Both the position numbers and the translations under genes were made by a program. The notes under the pieces were generated by a model that saw only the letters and a program-made list of their open reading frames with translations, did not search any database and was not told the origin of the DNA. Shown one piece after another: positions 1 to 7,604 of a stretch of 64,000 nt of DNA. Within the stretch, counting starts at the first letter, position 1. Each line of letters starts with the position of its first letter. Origin of the DNA: Anaeromyxobacter dehalogenans 2CP-C (GTDB lineage Bacteria > Myxococcota > Myxococcia > Myxococcales > Anaeromyxobacteraceae); assembly GCF_000013385.1 (NCBI RefSeq), contig NC_007760.1:682001-746000 (forward strand), given 5' to 3'.

Positions 1-912
1 ATCGGCGCCGAACAGGGCCGCCTTCACGAGCGGCGACGAGGCGACGGCGCGGGCGCAGTCGCGCGCCGCCTCGTCGGACGGGGCGCCGGACACCACCACC
101 TCGACGAGCTTGGTGGCGCCCTCGCCGTCGGCGGCCATGGCGCGGGCCATCTCCTCCAGCAGGTCGGAGAGCGCCGTCTCCAGCCGGTCCAGGTCCGGCC
201 CCGGGTCGGAGATGCGCGGGTTGCCGGCCAGGCCGTTCGCGAGCGCGTAGACCGTGTCGTTGGTGGACATCTCGCCGTCCACCGTCACCATCTCCAGGGT
301 GCGGTGCACCGCGCGGGCGAGCGCGTCCTGCAGCGCGCGCGGGGTCACCGCCGCGTCGGTGACCAGCAGGCAGATGGTGGTCGCGAGCTGCGGCGCGAGC
401 ATGCCCGAGCCCTTGCAGATCGCGGTCACGATGGCGGTCTTCCCGCCCAGCGTCACCTCGCGCGCGGCCATCTTCGGCCGCGTGTCGGTGGTCATGATCG
501 CCTCGGCGGCGAGGTCCGGGTGGTCGCCGAGCTGATCGACGAGCGCCGGCATCGCGGTGACCACCTTCATGGCCGGCAGGCGCGCGCCGATGACCCCGGT
601 GGACGCGGTGAGCACCGCGCGCTTCTGGATCCCGAGCGCGTCGGCGACCGCGCTGCGGATCACGGTGACGTCGTCGAGGCCGGCCGGGCCGGTGAGCGCG
701 TTCGCGTTGCCGGAGTTCACCACGATGGCGCGGATGCCCTCGGCGGGCACGCGGGTGCGCGCGTCGAGCACCGGCGCGGCGGCGGCCTTGTTGATGGTGA
801 ACAGGCCGGCCGCGGCGGCCGGGTGGTCGGAGACGACGAGCGCGAGATCGCGGCGCTGCGGCTTCAGCCCGCACGCCACGCCGCCGAACCGGAAGCCCTT
901 CGGGATCCTCAC
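1..912 (-). CDS. argJ: Bifunctional ornithine acetyltransferase / N-acetylglutamate synthase (ArgJ), 3' end outside window
   Basis: ArgJ moves the acetyl group from N-acetylornithine to glutamate and so recycles acetyl in arginine synthesis. The visible 304 codons begin VRIPKGFRFGGVACGLK and contain KGSGMLAPQLATT, the self-cleavage region in which the family cuts between Ala and Thr, and VDGEMSTND, matching the conserved VDGDTSTND block. The family is about 400 residues, so roughly the last quarter lies beyond position 1. The start is the GTG at 912-910, with a GGGAGG ribosome binding site six bases upstream inside the end of argC. It lies two bases after the argC stop, so the two are translated from one message. 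Confidence 0.93.
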   Translation of the reverse strand, partial: MRIPKGFRFGGVACGLKPQRRDLALVVSDHPAAAAGLFTINKAAAAPVLDARTRVPAEGIRAIVVNSGNANALTGPAGLDDVTVIRSAVADALGIQKRAVLTASTGVIGARLPAMKVVTAMPALVDQLGDHPDLAAEAIMTTDTRPKMAAREVTLGGKTAIVTAICKGSGMLAPQLATTICLLVTDAAVTPRALQDALARAVHRTLEMVTVDGEMSTNDTVYALANGLAGNPRISDPGPDLDRLETALSDLLEEMARAMAADGEGATKLVEVVVSGAPSDEAARDCARAVASSPLVKAALFGAD

Positions 913-914
913 CG

Positions 915-1952
915 CTAGCCTCCCAGCAGGTCGAGGCCGGCCGCCTCGGGCCAGCCCAGCGCGACGTTCATGGACTGCACCGCCTGCCCGGCGGCGCCCT
1001 TCACCAGGTTGTCGATGGCGGAGACCGCCACCAGGGCGCCGGCGCGCGGGTCCAGCGCCGCGCCGACGTGGCAGCGGTTGGTGTGCACCACGTCCTTCAC
1101 CATCACCCGGTCCGGCGCGCGCACCGAGACGAACGGCTCGTCGCCGTAGGCGCGCTCCAGCGCGGCGGCCACGTCGGCCTGCGTCGCGCCGGGGGCGGGG
1201 CGCAGGACGGCGGTGGCGAGGATGCCGCGGCGGATGGGCACGAGCACCGGGGAGAAGGAGATGGGCCCGCAGGCGCCGGCGTGGCGCGCCACGGTCTGCT
1301 CGATCTCCGGGACGTGCTGGTGGCGGCCGAGCCGGTAGGCGCGCAGGTCGTCCGAGACCTCGACGAAGCTGTAGTCCTCGCTCGACTTGCGGCCGGCGCC
1401 GGACACGCCGGACAGGCCGGTCACCGCGATGCCGTCCGGCGAGGCCACGCCGCTGCGCACCAGCGGCGCGAGCGCCAGCGCGATGGTGGTGGCGTAGCAG
1501 CCCGGGTTCGTGACCAGCCGCGCGCCGGCGAGCGCCTCGCGGCCCAGCTCCGGGCAGCCGTAGCGCGCCTCGGCGAGCAGCTCGGGGGCGGGGTGGGTGA
1601 AGCCGTACCAGGCCGGATAGGCGGCGGGGTCGGTGAGCCGGAACGCGCCGGACAGGTCCACCACCAGCTTCGCGCCGCGCGCGAGCAGCCGCGGCACGAG
1701 CTCCGCGGACACCTCGGCCGGCGTGGCCAGGAACACCACGTCGGCGTCGGCGGCCTCGCCCTCGGCGAGCGGCAGGTACGCGAGCGAGGCGGCGGGGCCG
1801 GGGAGCGGGAGGCGCGCGCCGGCGCGCTCGCCGCTCCAGCGGTCGGAGTAGATGGACGTGAGGCGCGCGTGCGGGTGGCGCGCCAGCAGGCGGGTGAGCT
1901 CGAGGCCGGAGTAACCGGACGCGCCGATCACCGCGGCCGAATGGCTATGCAT
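915..1952 (-). CDS. argC: N-acetyl-gamma-glutamyl-phosphate reductase (ArgC)
   Basis: NADPH-dependent reduction of N-acetylglutamyl phosphate to the semialdehyde, third step of arginine synthesis, cytoplasmic. The 345-residue product starts with the dinucleotide-binding loop GASGYSGLELTRLL and has the catalytic cysteine in NPGCYATT near residue 150; length is normal for the family. It is the first gene of an argC-argJ operon. The ATG at 1952 has no Shine-Dalgarno sequence; it lies about 9 bases after a -10 element, so the message may be leaderless. A palindromic ARG-box-like site overlaps the promoter, which suggests arginine repression through ArgR. Confidence 0.95.
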   Translation of the reverse strand: MHSHSAAVIGASGYSGLELTRLLARHPHARLTSIYSDRWSGERAGARLPLPGPAASLAYLPLAEGEAADADVVFLATPAEVSAELVPRLLARGAKLVVDLSGAFRLTDPAAYPAWYGFTHPAPELLAEARYGCPELGREALAGARLVTNPGCYATTIALALAPLVRSGVASPDGIAVTGLSGVSGAGRKSSEDYSFVEVSDDLRAYRLGRHQHVPEIEQTVARHAGACGPISFSPVLVPIRRGILATAVLRPAPGATQADVAAALERAYGDEPFVSVRAPDRVMVKDVVHTNRCHVGAALDPRAGALVAVSAIDNLVKGAAGQAVQSMNVALGWPEAAGLDLLGG

Positions 1953-1989
1953 GGGGCTGCATAAATATGCAGACGGCCGGGGATGTCAA
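1946..1989 (-). promoter_or_regulatory. argC promoter with overlapping ARG-box-like palindromes
   Basis: On the minus strand a perfect TTGACA (1989-1984) is followed after 16 bases by TATTTA (1967-1962). CTGCATAAATATGCAG (1957-1972) is an inverted repeat with CTGCAT/ATGCAG arms, and TATGCA at 1946-1951 pairs with TGCATA at 1958-1963 as a second overlapping palindrome reaching the start codon. ArgR boxes in many bacteria are AT-rich 18-bp palindromes of this type, usually in tandem. The AT-rich island stands out in GC-rich surroundings. ArgR binding is inferred; no argR gene is in the window. Confidence 0.7.
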
Positions 1990-2085
1990 TACGCGCCGGG
2001 CCGGGGGCTCCCCGCCGCGCCGGGCGCGCCGGCGGATCGTGGCGCGGGCCGGCCGGGGAGGGCGCCGGATCGGCGCGCCGAGGCG

Positions 2086-2118
2086 AAAAAAAGACCGGCG
2101 GGCTTTCGCCCGCCGGTC
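2086..2118 (-). terminator. Intrinsic terminator of tRNA-Leu
   Basis: A perfect 11-bp stem (2093-2103 with 2108-2118) and a 4-base loop is followed on the minus strand by seven T (2092-2086). It lies directly downstream of the tRNA. Confidence 0.9.
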
Positions 2119-2120
2119 AG

Positions 2121-2204
2121 TGCCCAGGAGAGGATTCGAACCTCCACGGTTTTGAGGCCGCCAGACCCTGAATCTGGTGCGTCTACCAGTTCCGCCACCT
2201 GGGC
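2121..2204 (-). tRNA. tRNA-Leu, anticodon CAG
   Basis: The minus strand reads GCCCAGGTGGCGGAAC at the 5' end and closes with the pairing CCTGGGC plus discriminator A. The anticodon arm is CCAGA-TTCAGGG-TCTGG, giving anticodon CAG. The D-loop has the tRNA-Leu feature CTGGTAGACGC, a long variable arm is present, and the T-loop is GGTTCGAATCC. The 84-base length is that of a class II tRNA. CCA is not encoded. It is monocistronic, with its own promoter and terminator. Confidence 0.96.
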
Positions 2205-2216
2205 GAAGGGGCCTCC

Positions 2217-2245
2217 TCTCTAGCCGGGGGTGGCCGGGGTGTCAA
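2217..2245 (-). promoter_or_regulatory. Promoter of tRNA-Leu
   Basis: Minus-strand TTGACA (2245-2240), 17-base spacer, then TAGAGA (2222-2217). The -10 ends 12 bases before the mature tRNA 5' end. Confidence 0.75.
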
Positions 2246-2634
2246 CTAGTACGGGGCCTGCGGCCCCGCCCCACGGAGCGGAGCTCCGCGGGGCCCCACC
2301 CTGCCCCGCGGGTCCCGTGACCTCGCGCGCCCGCGTGCGCGGGCTCGCGCGAGGTCCCCGCGGGCGCGGGGGGCGTGGGAGGTGGTGGGAACGGGGCGGT
2401 TCCGCGCGGACGCGGCTGCGCGCGAGCCGCCCCGCCCCACGGAGCGGAGCTCCGCGGGGCCCCACCCTGCCCCGCGGGTCCCGTGACCTCGCGCGCCCGC
2501 GTGCGCGGGAGGTCGGAACGGGGCGGCGCCGCGCGGACGGGCTGCGGCCGCGACGCGCGCGGAATCGCTTCGCTCGCGGAGCGTTTCCGAACTCGGAGCG
2601 GCCGTCTAGAATCCGCGGCTCCGGAGGAACCGCC
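2246..2634. repeat. Gene-free 389 bp with two identical 81-bp GC-rich repeats
   Basis: An 81-bp unit at 2263-2343 recurs without change at 2429-2509. Each copy opens with a short inverted repeat (GCGGAGCTCCGC inside CCCC/GGGG flanks). Related segments follow each copy (GGAACGGGGCGG at 2389 and 2515). No gene is seen. A related, diverged family lies on the other side of the next gene at 3530-3701. Proximal to the next gene, TAGAAT (2607-2612) may be its -10 element, with a weak TTTCCG 17 bases upstream. Confidence 0.85.
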
Positions 2635-3522
2635 ATGCTCGCCACCGTCGCCGCGCTCCACCTCGTCCTCGCCGCCCCGGGCACCCTGCTCGCGCAGGCG
2701 AACCCCGGCGACGCGCCGTTCGGCGGGAACCCGCCCTTGCCGGAGAAGGGGAAGCGCAGCCCGGCGCCGCCGCCCGGCGCGATGCTCCCTCCGCCGCCGC
2801 CGCCGTCCCAGGACGCGCCGGCCGGCACGCCGACCGACGCCCCGCCGCCGGAGGCCCGGCCGGCGCCGGCCGCCGCGCCCGCGCGTCCGCCACCCGCGCG
2901 CTACGAGGCCGCGCCCGCGCCCGCCGCGCCGGCCCCGTCGGCGGTCGGGCGCGCCCCGCTGCGCTCGCTGCTCTCCGCCGAGCCGCTCGGCGGCGGCTCC
3001 GCCGTCGAGGTCGAGGCGGGCTGGCCCTCGCTCGGCGCCATGTACGGGCAGGGGCTCACCCGGATCGACGACCTGGGCGCCCTCGCGTCGCTGGACTGGG
3101 CCAAGACCGAGCTCCGCCTCGGCGGCTGGTACCGCCGCGGCCTGGGGCGCTCGAGCGGGCTCGACGTCGCCGCCCGCCTGGCGGTGGCCTGGTACGCGAA
3201 CTTCGGCGGCACCTGGATCGACTCGAAGAACCACACCGATCGCGGGCTCGAGGTCGCGCCCGGCCTCGCGCTCTCGCGCCGCGCCGGGGGCGGCGTCGCC
3301 TCGGCGCTGGGCGAGCTGCCGCTCGTGTTCACCGTGCGGCACGACGCCGGCCTGCTGTTCCTGCCGCGCGTCACCTTCGCGTACGAGGCGCCGTTCTACG
3401 GCGACTTCACGCTGGGTGCCCGCGCCGGCGTGGGCGTGCGCGCCGGCGCGGGCGACGCCCCGCTGAAGGAGACGCGGGGCGAGCTGACGTTCCTGATCGT
3501 GGGCGGGTTCAGGGCGTTCTGA
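2635..3522 (+). CDS. Secreted proline-rich protein with C-terminal outer-membrane beta-barrel-like domain
   Basis: The 295-residue product has a signal peptide (MLATVAALHLVLAAPGTLLAQA), a linker of about 75 residues built of Pro and Ala (residues 35-110), then about 170 residues of alternating hydrophobic strands with many Gly/Tyr/Trp. It ends in Phe (VGGFRAF), as proteins inserted by the BAM machinery often do. I read this as an outer-membrane beta-barrel whose linker may cross the periplasm; no specific family is recognised. The ATG has a good GGAGGA site eight bases upstream. It is a single gene, flanked on both sides by GC-rich repeats and facing the lipoprotein gene end to end. Confidence 0.7.
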   Translation: MLATVAALHLVLAAPGTLLAQANPGDAPFGGNPPLPEKGKRSPAPPPGAMLPPPPPPSQDAPAGTPTDAPPPEARPAPAAAPARPPPARYEAAPAPAAPAPSAVGRAPLRSLLSAEPLGGGSAVEVEAGWPSLGAMYGQGLTRIDDLGALASLDWAKTELRLGGWYRRGLGRSSGLDVAARLAVAWYANFGGTWIDSKNHTDRGLEVAPGLALSRRAGGGVASALGELPLVFTVRHDAGLLFLPRVTFAYEAPFYGDFTLGARAGVGVRAGAGDAPLKETRGELTFLIVGGFRAF

Positions 3523-3529
3523 TCGCAGC

Positions 3530-3712
3530 GAGGGCTGCGCCCTCGCCCCGCCGAGCGAAGCTCGTCGGGGCCCCACTCCTGCTGCGCGGGGCCCGTGACC
3601 TCGCGCGCCCGCTTGCGCGGGCTCGCGCGAGGTCCCCGCGGGCGCCGCTGCGCGGCGCGAACGAGGGCTGCGCACTCGCCCCGCCGGCGGAGCCGTCGGG
3701 GCCCCTCCCTGC
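3530..3712. repeat. Degenerate GC-rich repeats between convergent genes
   Basis: GAGGGCTGCGC followed by CTCGCCCCGCCG occurs at 3530 and again, with one change, at 3663 (133-bp offset). Each copy carries a hairpin with CCCCG and CGGGG ends (3546-3570 and 3679-3701). The stretch 3575-3645 resembles the 81-bp unit at 2263-2343 (shared GACCTCGCGCGCCCGC and GAGGTCCCCGCGGGCGC). The hairpins sit after the stop codons of both convergent neighbours and could act as terminators, though they have no T-run. Confidence 0.7.
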
Positions 3713-3747
3713 TGGTGACGTGAGTGCGCCCTCGGCGCCCCCTCCGA

Positions 3748-5745
3748 TCACCGATCCCAGCGCGCGTGGCTGACGCCCTGCGCGCCGGGCCGGGCTGCGG
3801 CGCCGCCCGCGCCGCCGGCGCCGGGCGTGAGCGTGCTCGCGCCCTCCACCGTCACCGCGCCCCCCTCGTTCAGCAGCGCGACGCTCGGGCCGCCGCCCCC
3901 GCCGCCGCCCCAGCCGCCGTCGCCGCCGCGCCCCCCGGCGCCGCCGTTGCCGCCGCCGCCGACCTCGCCGGTGCAGGTGGCGCCGCCCGCCCCGCCGCGG
4001 CCGCCCGGGCCCCCGAGGCCGCCCGCACCCCCGGCGCCGCCGGCCCCGCCGTTCCCGGCGCGCACCGAGGTGTCGCGCAGCACCACCGCGCCGCGGACCA
4101 CCACGACGCCGAGGGAGGCGCCGCCCCCGCGGCCCCCTCCGCCGCCGGTGCCGAGCCGCCCGCCCGAGCCGCCGCCGCCGCCGCCGTTGCCGGAGCCCTC
4201 GTCGCACTCCAGGAACCCGCAGGGCCCCTGCCCGCCGCCGCCCCCACCGCCTCCGCCGCCGAAGCCGTCGCCGCCGGTGCCGCCGCCGAACCCGTCGCTC
4301 GTGCGGTACGCGTCGGGCAGCGGCAGGAGCGCGCCGAACCCGCCGCCGGGCGCGCCGTTCAGGCCCTGGAACCCGTCGCCGCCCGTGGCGCCGTCCTGGC
4401 CGCGCTGGCCGGGCTTGCCGTACGCGCCGCCTCCGCCCGAGGCGCCGCCGTTCGCGCCGCCGCCGGACGAGCCGTTCCTGCCCGCGTTCGCGCCCTCCGC
4501 GCCGCCCGCTCCCCCGGGTCCGCCGGACCACGCGCCCAGCCCGGCCGCGCCGCCCGCGCCCACCGTGGCGCCGTCGCACGAGCCGCCGCCGCCGGCGCCG
4601 CCGGCGTTCCCCGGCGCGCCCTCCACGCCGGCGCCGCCCGCCGCGCCGGCCTGGCCGTTCCCGGCCGCGATGGCGCAGCGCGAGAACGTCACCTCGGAGT
4701 CCACCAGGAACGCGCCGAACGAGCTGAAGCCCGGGGAGATGGCGTCGCCGGCGGCGAGGGTGAAGCCGTCCACCACCACGCCGGTCGCGCCGGTGACGAC
4801 GACGCCCCGGAGCGAGTTCCCGATGACGCTCGGCGCCGCGGCGTCGCGCAGCCAGGTGGCGGGGTCGAAGCCGCCGTACAGCGAGACGCCGCTCGCGAGC
4901 ACGACCGGGCCGAAGTAGGTCCCGGCCGCCGCGTAGACGCCGGCGCCCGGCACCGCGCCGCCCGGCCCGCCCAGCCGCTCGATGGCGACGCGGAGCGTGG
5001 CGAGCGGGGCGGCGCGGGTGCCGGCGGCGGTGTCGTCGCCCCCCGGCGCGACGAACAGCGCGGCGGCGGGGTTGCGCAGCACGGTGACCACGGTGCGATC
5101 CGGCGCGCTCTCCGACTGGCCGTCGCGGACCGTGAGGTCGAACACCAGCGTGGAGACCTCGGCCGGCGCTGTGAACGCCGGCGCCGGCCCGTGGAGCGCG
5201 CCCGCGCCGCCGGTCACGTCCGGCCCGGCCACCTGCGTCCAGGCGTACTCGAGGCCGGCGCCGTCCGGATCCACGCTGCCCGAGGCGTCGAGCGCCACCG
5301 GCGCGCCGGTCGCGACGTCCTGGTCGGCCCCGGCGACCGCCACCGGCGCGCGGTTCGCGCCCGTGGTGAACGACCACGCGTGGTCGGCGGCGAGCGCGCC
5401 GCCCGCCAGGCTCCGCACGCCCGCCGCCACGCGGGCCGCGTAGGTCGTGTCGCCGACGAGGACCGCCGGGGTGAACGTCGCCACCGCGCCGGAGACGGTC
5501 ACCGTGCCGGTCGCGCCGGCGACCGCGATCGCGCCCTGCAGCGTGGCCGGGTCCACCGCCTCGGAGAACGTGACGCGCACCGGCGCGCTCGGGGAGACGC
5601 CGGTGGCGCCGTCGGCCGGGACCACCTCGACCACGGTGAGCGGGGCGGGTGGCGGGCCGCCGGACGGGCCGGAGGAGCCGGACGAGCCGGAGCAGGCGGC
5701 GGAGAGGGCGATCGCGGCGGCGGCGAGCGCGGTGCGGAAACGCAT
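3748..5745 (-). CDS. Glycine-rich lipoprotein with Ig-like, PKD-like and beta-helix segments
   Basis: The 665-residue product has a lipoprotein signal with lipobox SAAC (Cys18), then a Ser/Gly linker. Residues about 30-130 look like an SbsA-type Ig domain (VVPADGATGVSPSAPVRVTF). Residues about 133-230 resemble a PKD/cadherin-like Ig repeat (ALDASGSVDPDG). Residues 230-345 resemble the start of a right-handed beta-helix (LFVAPGGDDTAAGTRAAPLATL). The last 300 residues are dominated by Gly, with runs such as GGAGGAGGLGGPGGRGG. Proteins of this build are frequent at myxobacterial surfaces, but their role is unknown. Surface lipoprotein is inferred from the domains. No operon partner is seen. Confidence 0.7.
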   Translation of the reverse strand: MRFRTALAAAAIALSAACSGSSGSSGPSGGPPPAPLTVVEVVPADGATGVSPSAPVRVTFSEAVDPATLQGAIAVAGATGTVTVSGAVATFTPAVLVGDTTYAARVAAGVRSLAGGALAADHAWSFTTGANRAPVAVAGADQDVATGAPVALDASGSVDPDGAGLEYAWTQVAGPDVTGGAGALHGPAPAFTAPAEVSTLVFDLTVRDGQSESAPDRTVVTVLRNPAAALFVAPGGDDTAAGTRAAPLATLRVAIERLGGPGGAVPGAGVYAAAGTYFGPVVLASGVSLYGGFDPATWLRDAAAPSVIGNSLRGVVVTGATGVVVDGFTLAAGDAISPGFSSFGAFLVDSEVTFSRCAIAAGNGQAGAAGGAGVEGAPGNAGGAGGGGSCDGATVGAGGAAGLGAWSGGPGGAGGAEGANAGRNGSSGGGANGGASGGGGAYGKPGQRGQDGATGGDGFQGLNGAPGGGFGALLPLPDAYRTSDGFGGGTGGDGFGGGGGGGGGGQGPCGFLECDEGSGNGGGGGGSGGRLGTGGGGGRGGGASLGVVVVRGAVVLRDTSVRAGNGGAGGAGGAGGLGGPGGRGGAGGATCTGEVGGGGNGGAGGRGGDGGWGGGGGGGPSVALLNEGGAVTVEGASTLTPGAGGAGGAAARPGAQGVSHARWDR

Positions 5746-6004
5746 GGTGTCGAACCCAGGCCGGGGCCGGTGGAGGGGCGCCCCGGGGATGTCCCCCGCG
5801 CGCGCGGCGGGGGCAGGTTCGCCCTCCGTCGCACGCGGCGCGCGCTTCCTAGCACCGGCCGGAGGAGGGACGCCGCCGGATCGAGCCGCCCCCGTCCCCC
5901 GGGACAGTGCGACTGCGCCCGCGGCGTCCCTGGCGCGTGGCGACCCTGAGCGCCCCTCGACTCCGCGCGGCCCCCACGGGCCGCGCTAGGCTCGCGATGA
6001 GCGA

Positions 6005-6021
6005 GCGGGCCGAAGGCCCGC
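6005..6021 (-). terminator. Possible terminator hairpin after dsbD
   Basis: GCGGGCC-GAA-GGCCCGC forms a perfect 7-bp stem ten bases after the stop codon. No T-run follows, so its activity is uncertain. Confidence 0.35.
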
Positions 6022-6030
6022 CGGGAGCGG

Positions 6031-7446
6031 CTACCAGCGCGCGGCGCAGGCCATCGCGACCTGCTCGCCCTGCACCGCCGCGGGCGTCGCCGGCGGCGGC
6101 TTGCCCTCGCAGGCGCCGTCCACCGCGCGGAGCTTCTGCACCATCTCGCCGGCGGAGATCGCGCCCATCACGCGGTCCGGCACCTCGCGGCCGCGCGGGT
6201 CGATGAAGATGACGGTGGGCATGCCCACCACGCCGTACTTCTCGGCGAGCGCGTTGAACGCGTCGGAGCCGTCGGTGCCGTCGAGCTTCACCGCCACGAA
6301 CCGGGCGGCCTCCTCCTGCACCTCGGGCTTCGCCCAGGCGATCTTGTCGAGCTCCTTGCAGGCGGTGCACCAGTCGGCCCAGAAGTCGATGATGACCGGC
6401 CGGCCCTCGGCCTTCGCGAGCGCGAGCGCCTCCTCCTCGGAGTGGATCCAGGCAAAGCCGGCGTGCGCGCGCGCCCGCTCGCGGGCGCCGGCCGCGCCGG
6501 CCGCGTAGGCGATCCCGCCCACCAGCAGCGCGACCCCGAGCCCCTTCGCGAGCCGCTGGCGCGCCGGCGCGTGGAAGCTCCCGGAGAGCGCGCCCGCCAG
6601 CACGCCGAGCGCCGCGGCGCCGGCCGCCGCGAACGCCGCGCCGCGTGCCGCCGAGAACAGCGGCTTCAGCGCGGGGAACGCGTCCTTCAGGAAGATCAGC
6701 GCGGCCGCGAGCAGCGCCACGCCGAACACCGACTTCACCGTCTCCATCCACGCCCCGCTCTTGGGGAGCGAGATGGAGAACGCGCCGATGAGGAAGAACA
6801 GCAGCCCCATGCCGAGCGCGTACGCGAACATGATGCCGAAGCCGAACGCGACCGAGCCCTTGGCCGCCACGAAGGTGAGCGCGGCGGCGAGCACCGGCCC
6901 GGTGCAGGGGGCGGCGATGATCCCGGAGACGAGCCCCATCGCGAAGGCGCCGGCGCGCCCCGCGCCGCCCACGCCGTTGAGGCGCGCCTGCAGCGAGGGC
7001 GGGAGCTGCAGCTCGAAGGCGCCGAACATCGAGGCGGCCATGGCGGCGAGCACGATCGCCACGAACCCGATCACCCACGGGTTCTGCATCACGCTGCCGA
7101 ACGCCTTGCCGGTGAGCGCCGCCCCCACCCCGAGGGCGGAGTACATGGCGGCGATGCCGAGCACGTAGAGCGCCGAGACCGCCATCGCCTCGCCGCGCGA
7201 GCCCGCCTTGCGGGCGCCGAAGATCGAGACGGTGATGGGGATGAGGGGGTACACGCACGGTGTGAGGCTGGTCGCCACCCCGCCGGCGAACGCGACCGCG
7301 AACGCCAGGATCGACCCTTCCGCCAGGAGCGCGCCGAGGCGCAGATCGCTCGACCCCCCAGCGGGTCCGAGACCGATCAGGTCTGGAATCCACGCCACGG
7401 CGGCGAAGGTGAGGGCGGCGAGGAGGATGCGGATGGCGAAGCGCAT
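6031..7446 (-). CDS. dsbD: DsbD-like cytochrome c biogenesis / thiol:disulfide interchange protein
   Basis: An inner-membrane protein that carries reducing power from cytoplasmic thioredoxin to the periplasm. The 471 residues hold a cluster of about eight membrane helices with the two membrane redox cysteines in TSLTPCVYPLIP (about residue 62) and IAAPCTGPV (about 176), and a C-terminal thioredoxin domain with WCTAC (about 345) and the cis-proline segment GMPTVIF. The N-terminal periplasmic alpha domain of enterobacterial DsbD is absent, so this is the shorter beta-gamma form. It is divergent from iscS across 158 bases. Oxidised periplasmic proteins or cytochrome c maturation factors are the likely partners; none are nearby. 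Confidence 0.88.
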   Translation of the reverse strand: MRFAIRILLAALTFAAVAWIPDLIGLGPAGGSSDLRLGALLAEGSILAFAVAFAGGVATSLTPCVYPLIPITVSIFGARKAGSRGEAMAVSALYVLGIAAMYSALGVGAALTGKAFGSVMQNPWVIGFVAIVLAAMAASMFGAFELQLPPSLQARLNGVGGAGRAGAFAMGLVSGIIAAPCTGPVLAAALTFVAAKGSVAFGFGIMFAYALGMGLLFFLIGAFSISLPKSGAWMETVKSVFGVALLAAALIFLKDAFPALKPLFSAARGAAFAAAGAAALGVLAGALSGSFHAPARQRLAKGLGVALLVGGIAYAAGAAGARERARAHAGFAWIHSEEEALALAKAEGRPVIIDFWADWCTACKELDKIAWAKPEVQEEAARFVAVKLDGTDGSDAFNALAEKYGVVGMPTVIFIDPRGREVPDRVMGAISAGEMVQKLRAVDGACEGKPPPATPAAVQGEQVAMACAARW

Positions 7447-7514
7447 TCGAATGGCCTTGCGGATCTAAGAAAAAAAGTCCTGTCGCGCCCGATAGTTTGG
7501 TAGAGGGGGGCCGC

Positions 7515-7542
7515 TTGACCCGATGACGTGAATCTTTATACT
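7515..7542 (+). promoter_or_regulatory. Promoter of the isc operon
   Basis: TTGACC (7515-7520), 16-base spacer, TATACT (7537-7542). The predicted transcript starts near 7549 and has a leader of about 55 bases. I looked for an IscR-type operator here and did not find one. Confidence 0.7.
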
Positions 7543-7604
7543 CGACCCCGGCCGTCCACGTTGGTCACGGCCGAGGCCCCTGCATCTTAGAGGTTCCGGG
7601 CGCG

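Noticed and set aside
2263-3712. CRISPR or transposon origin of the repeats
   Set aside because: The spacing is irregular, there are only two exact copies, and there is no transposase, terminal inverted repeat or target duplication.
3724-5949. A 741-codon plus-strand frame opposite the glycine-rich lipoprotein
   Set aside because: Ala/Arg/Pro-only composition. The minus-strand frame has a lipobox and recognisable domains.
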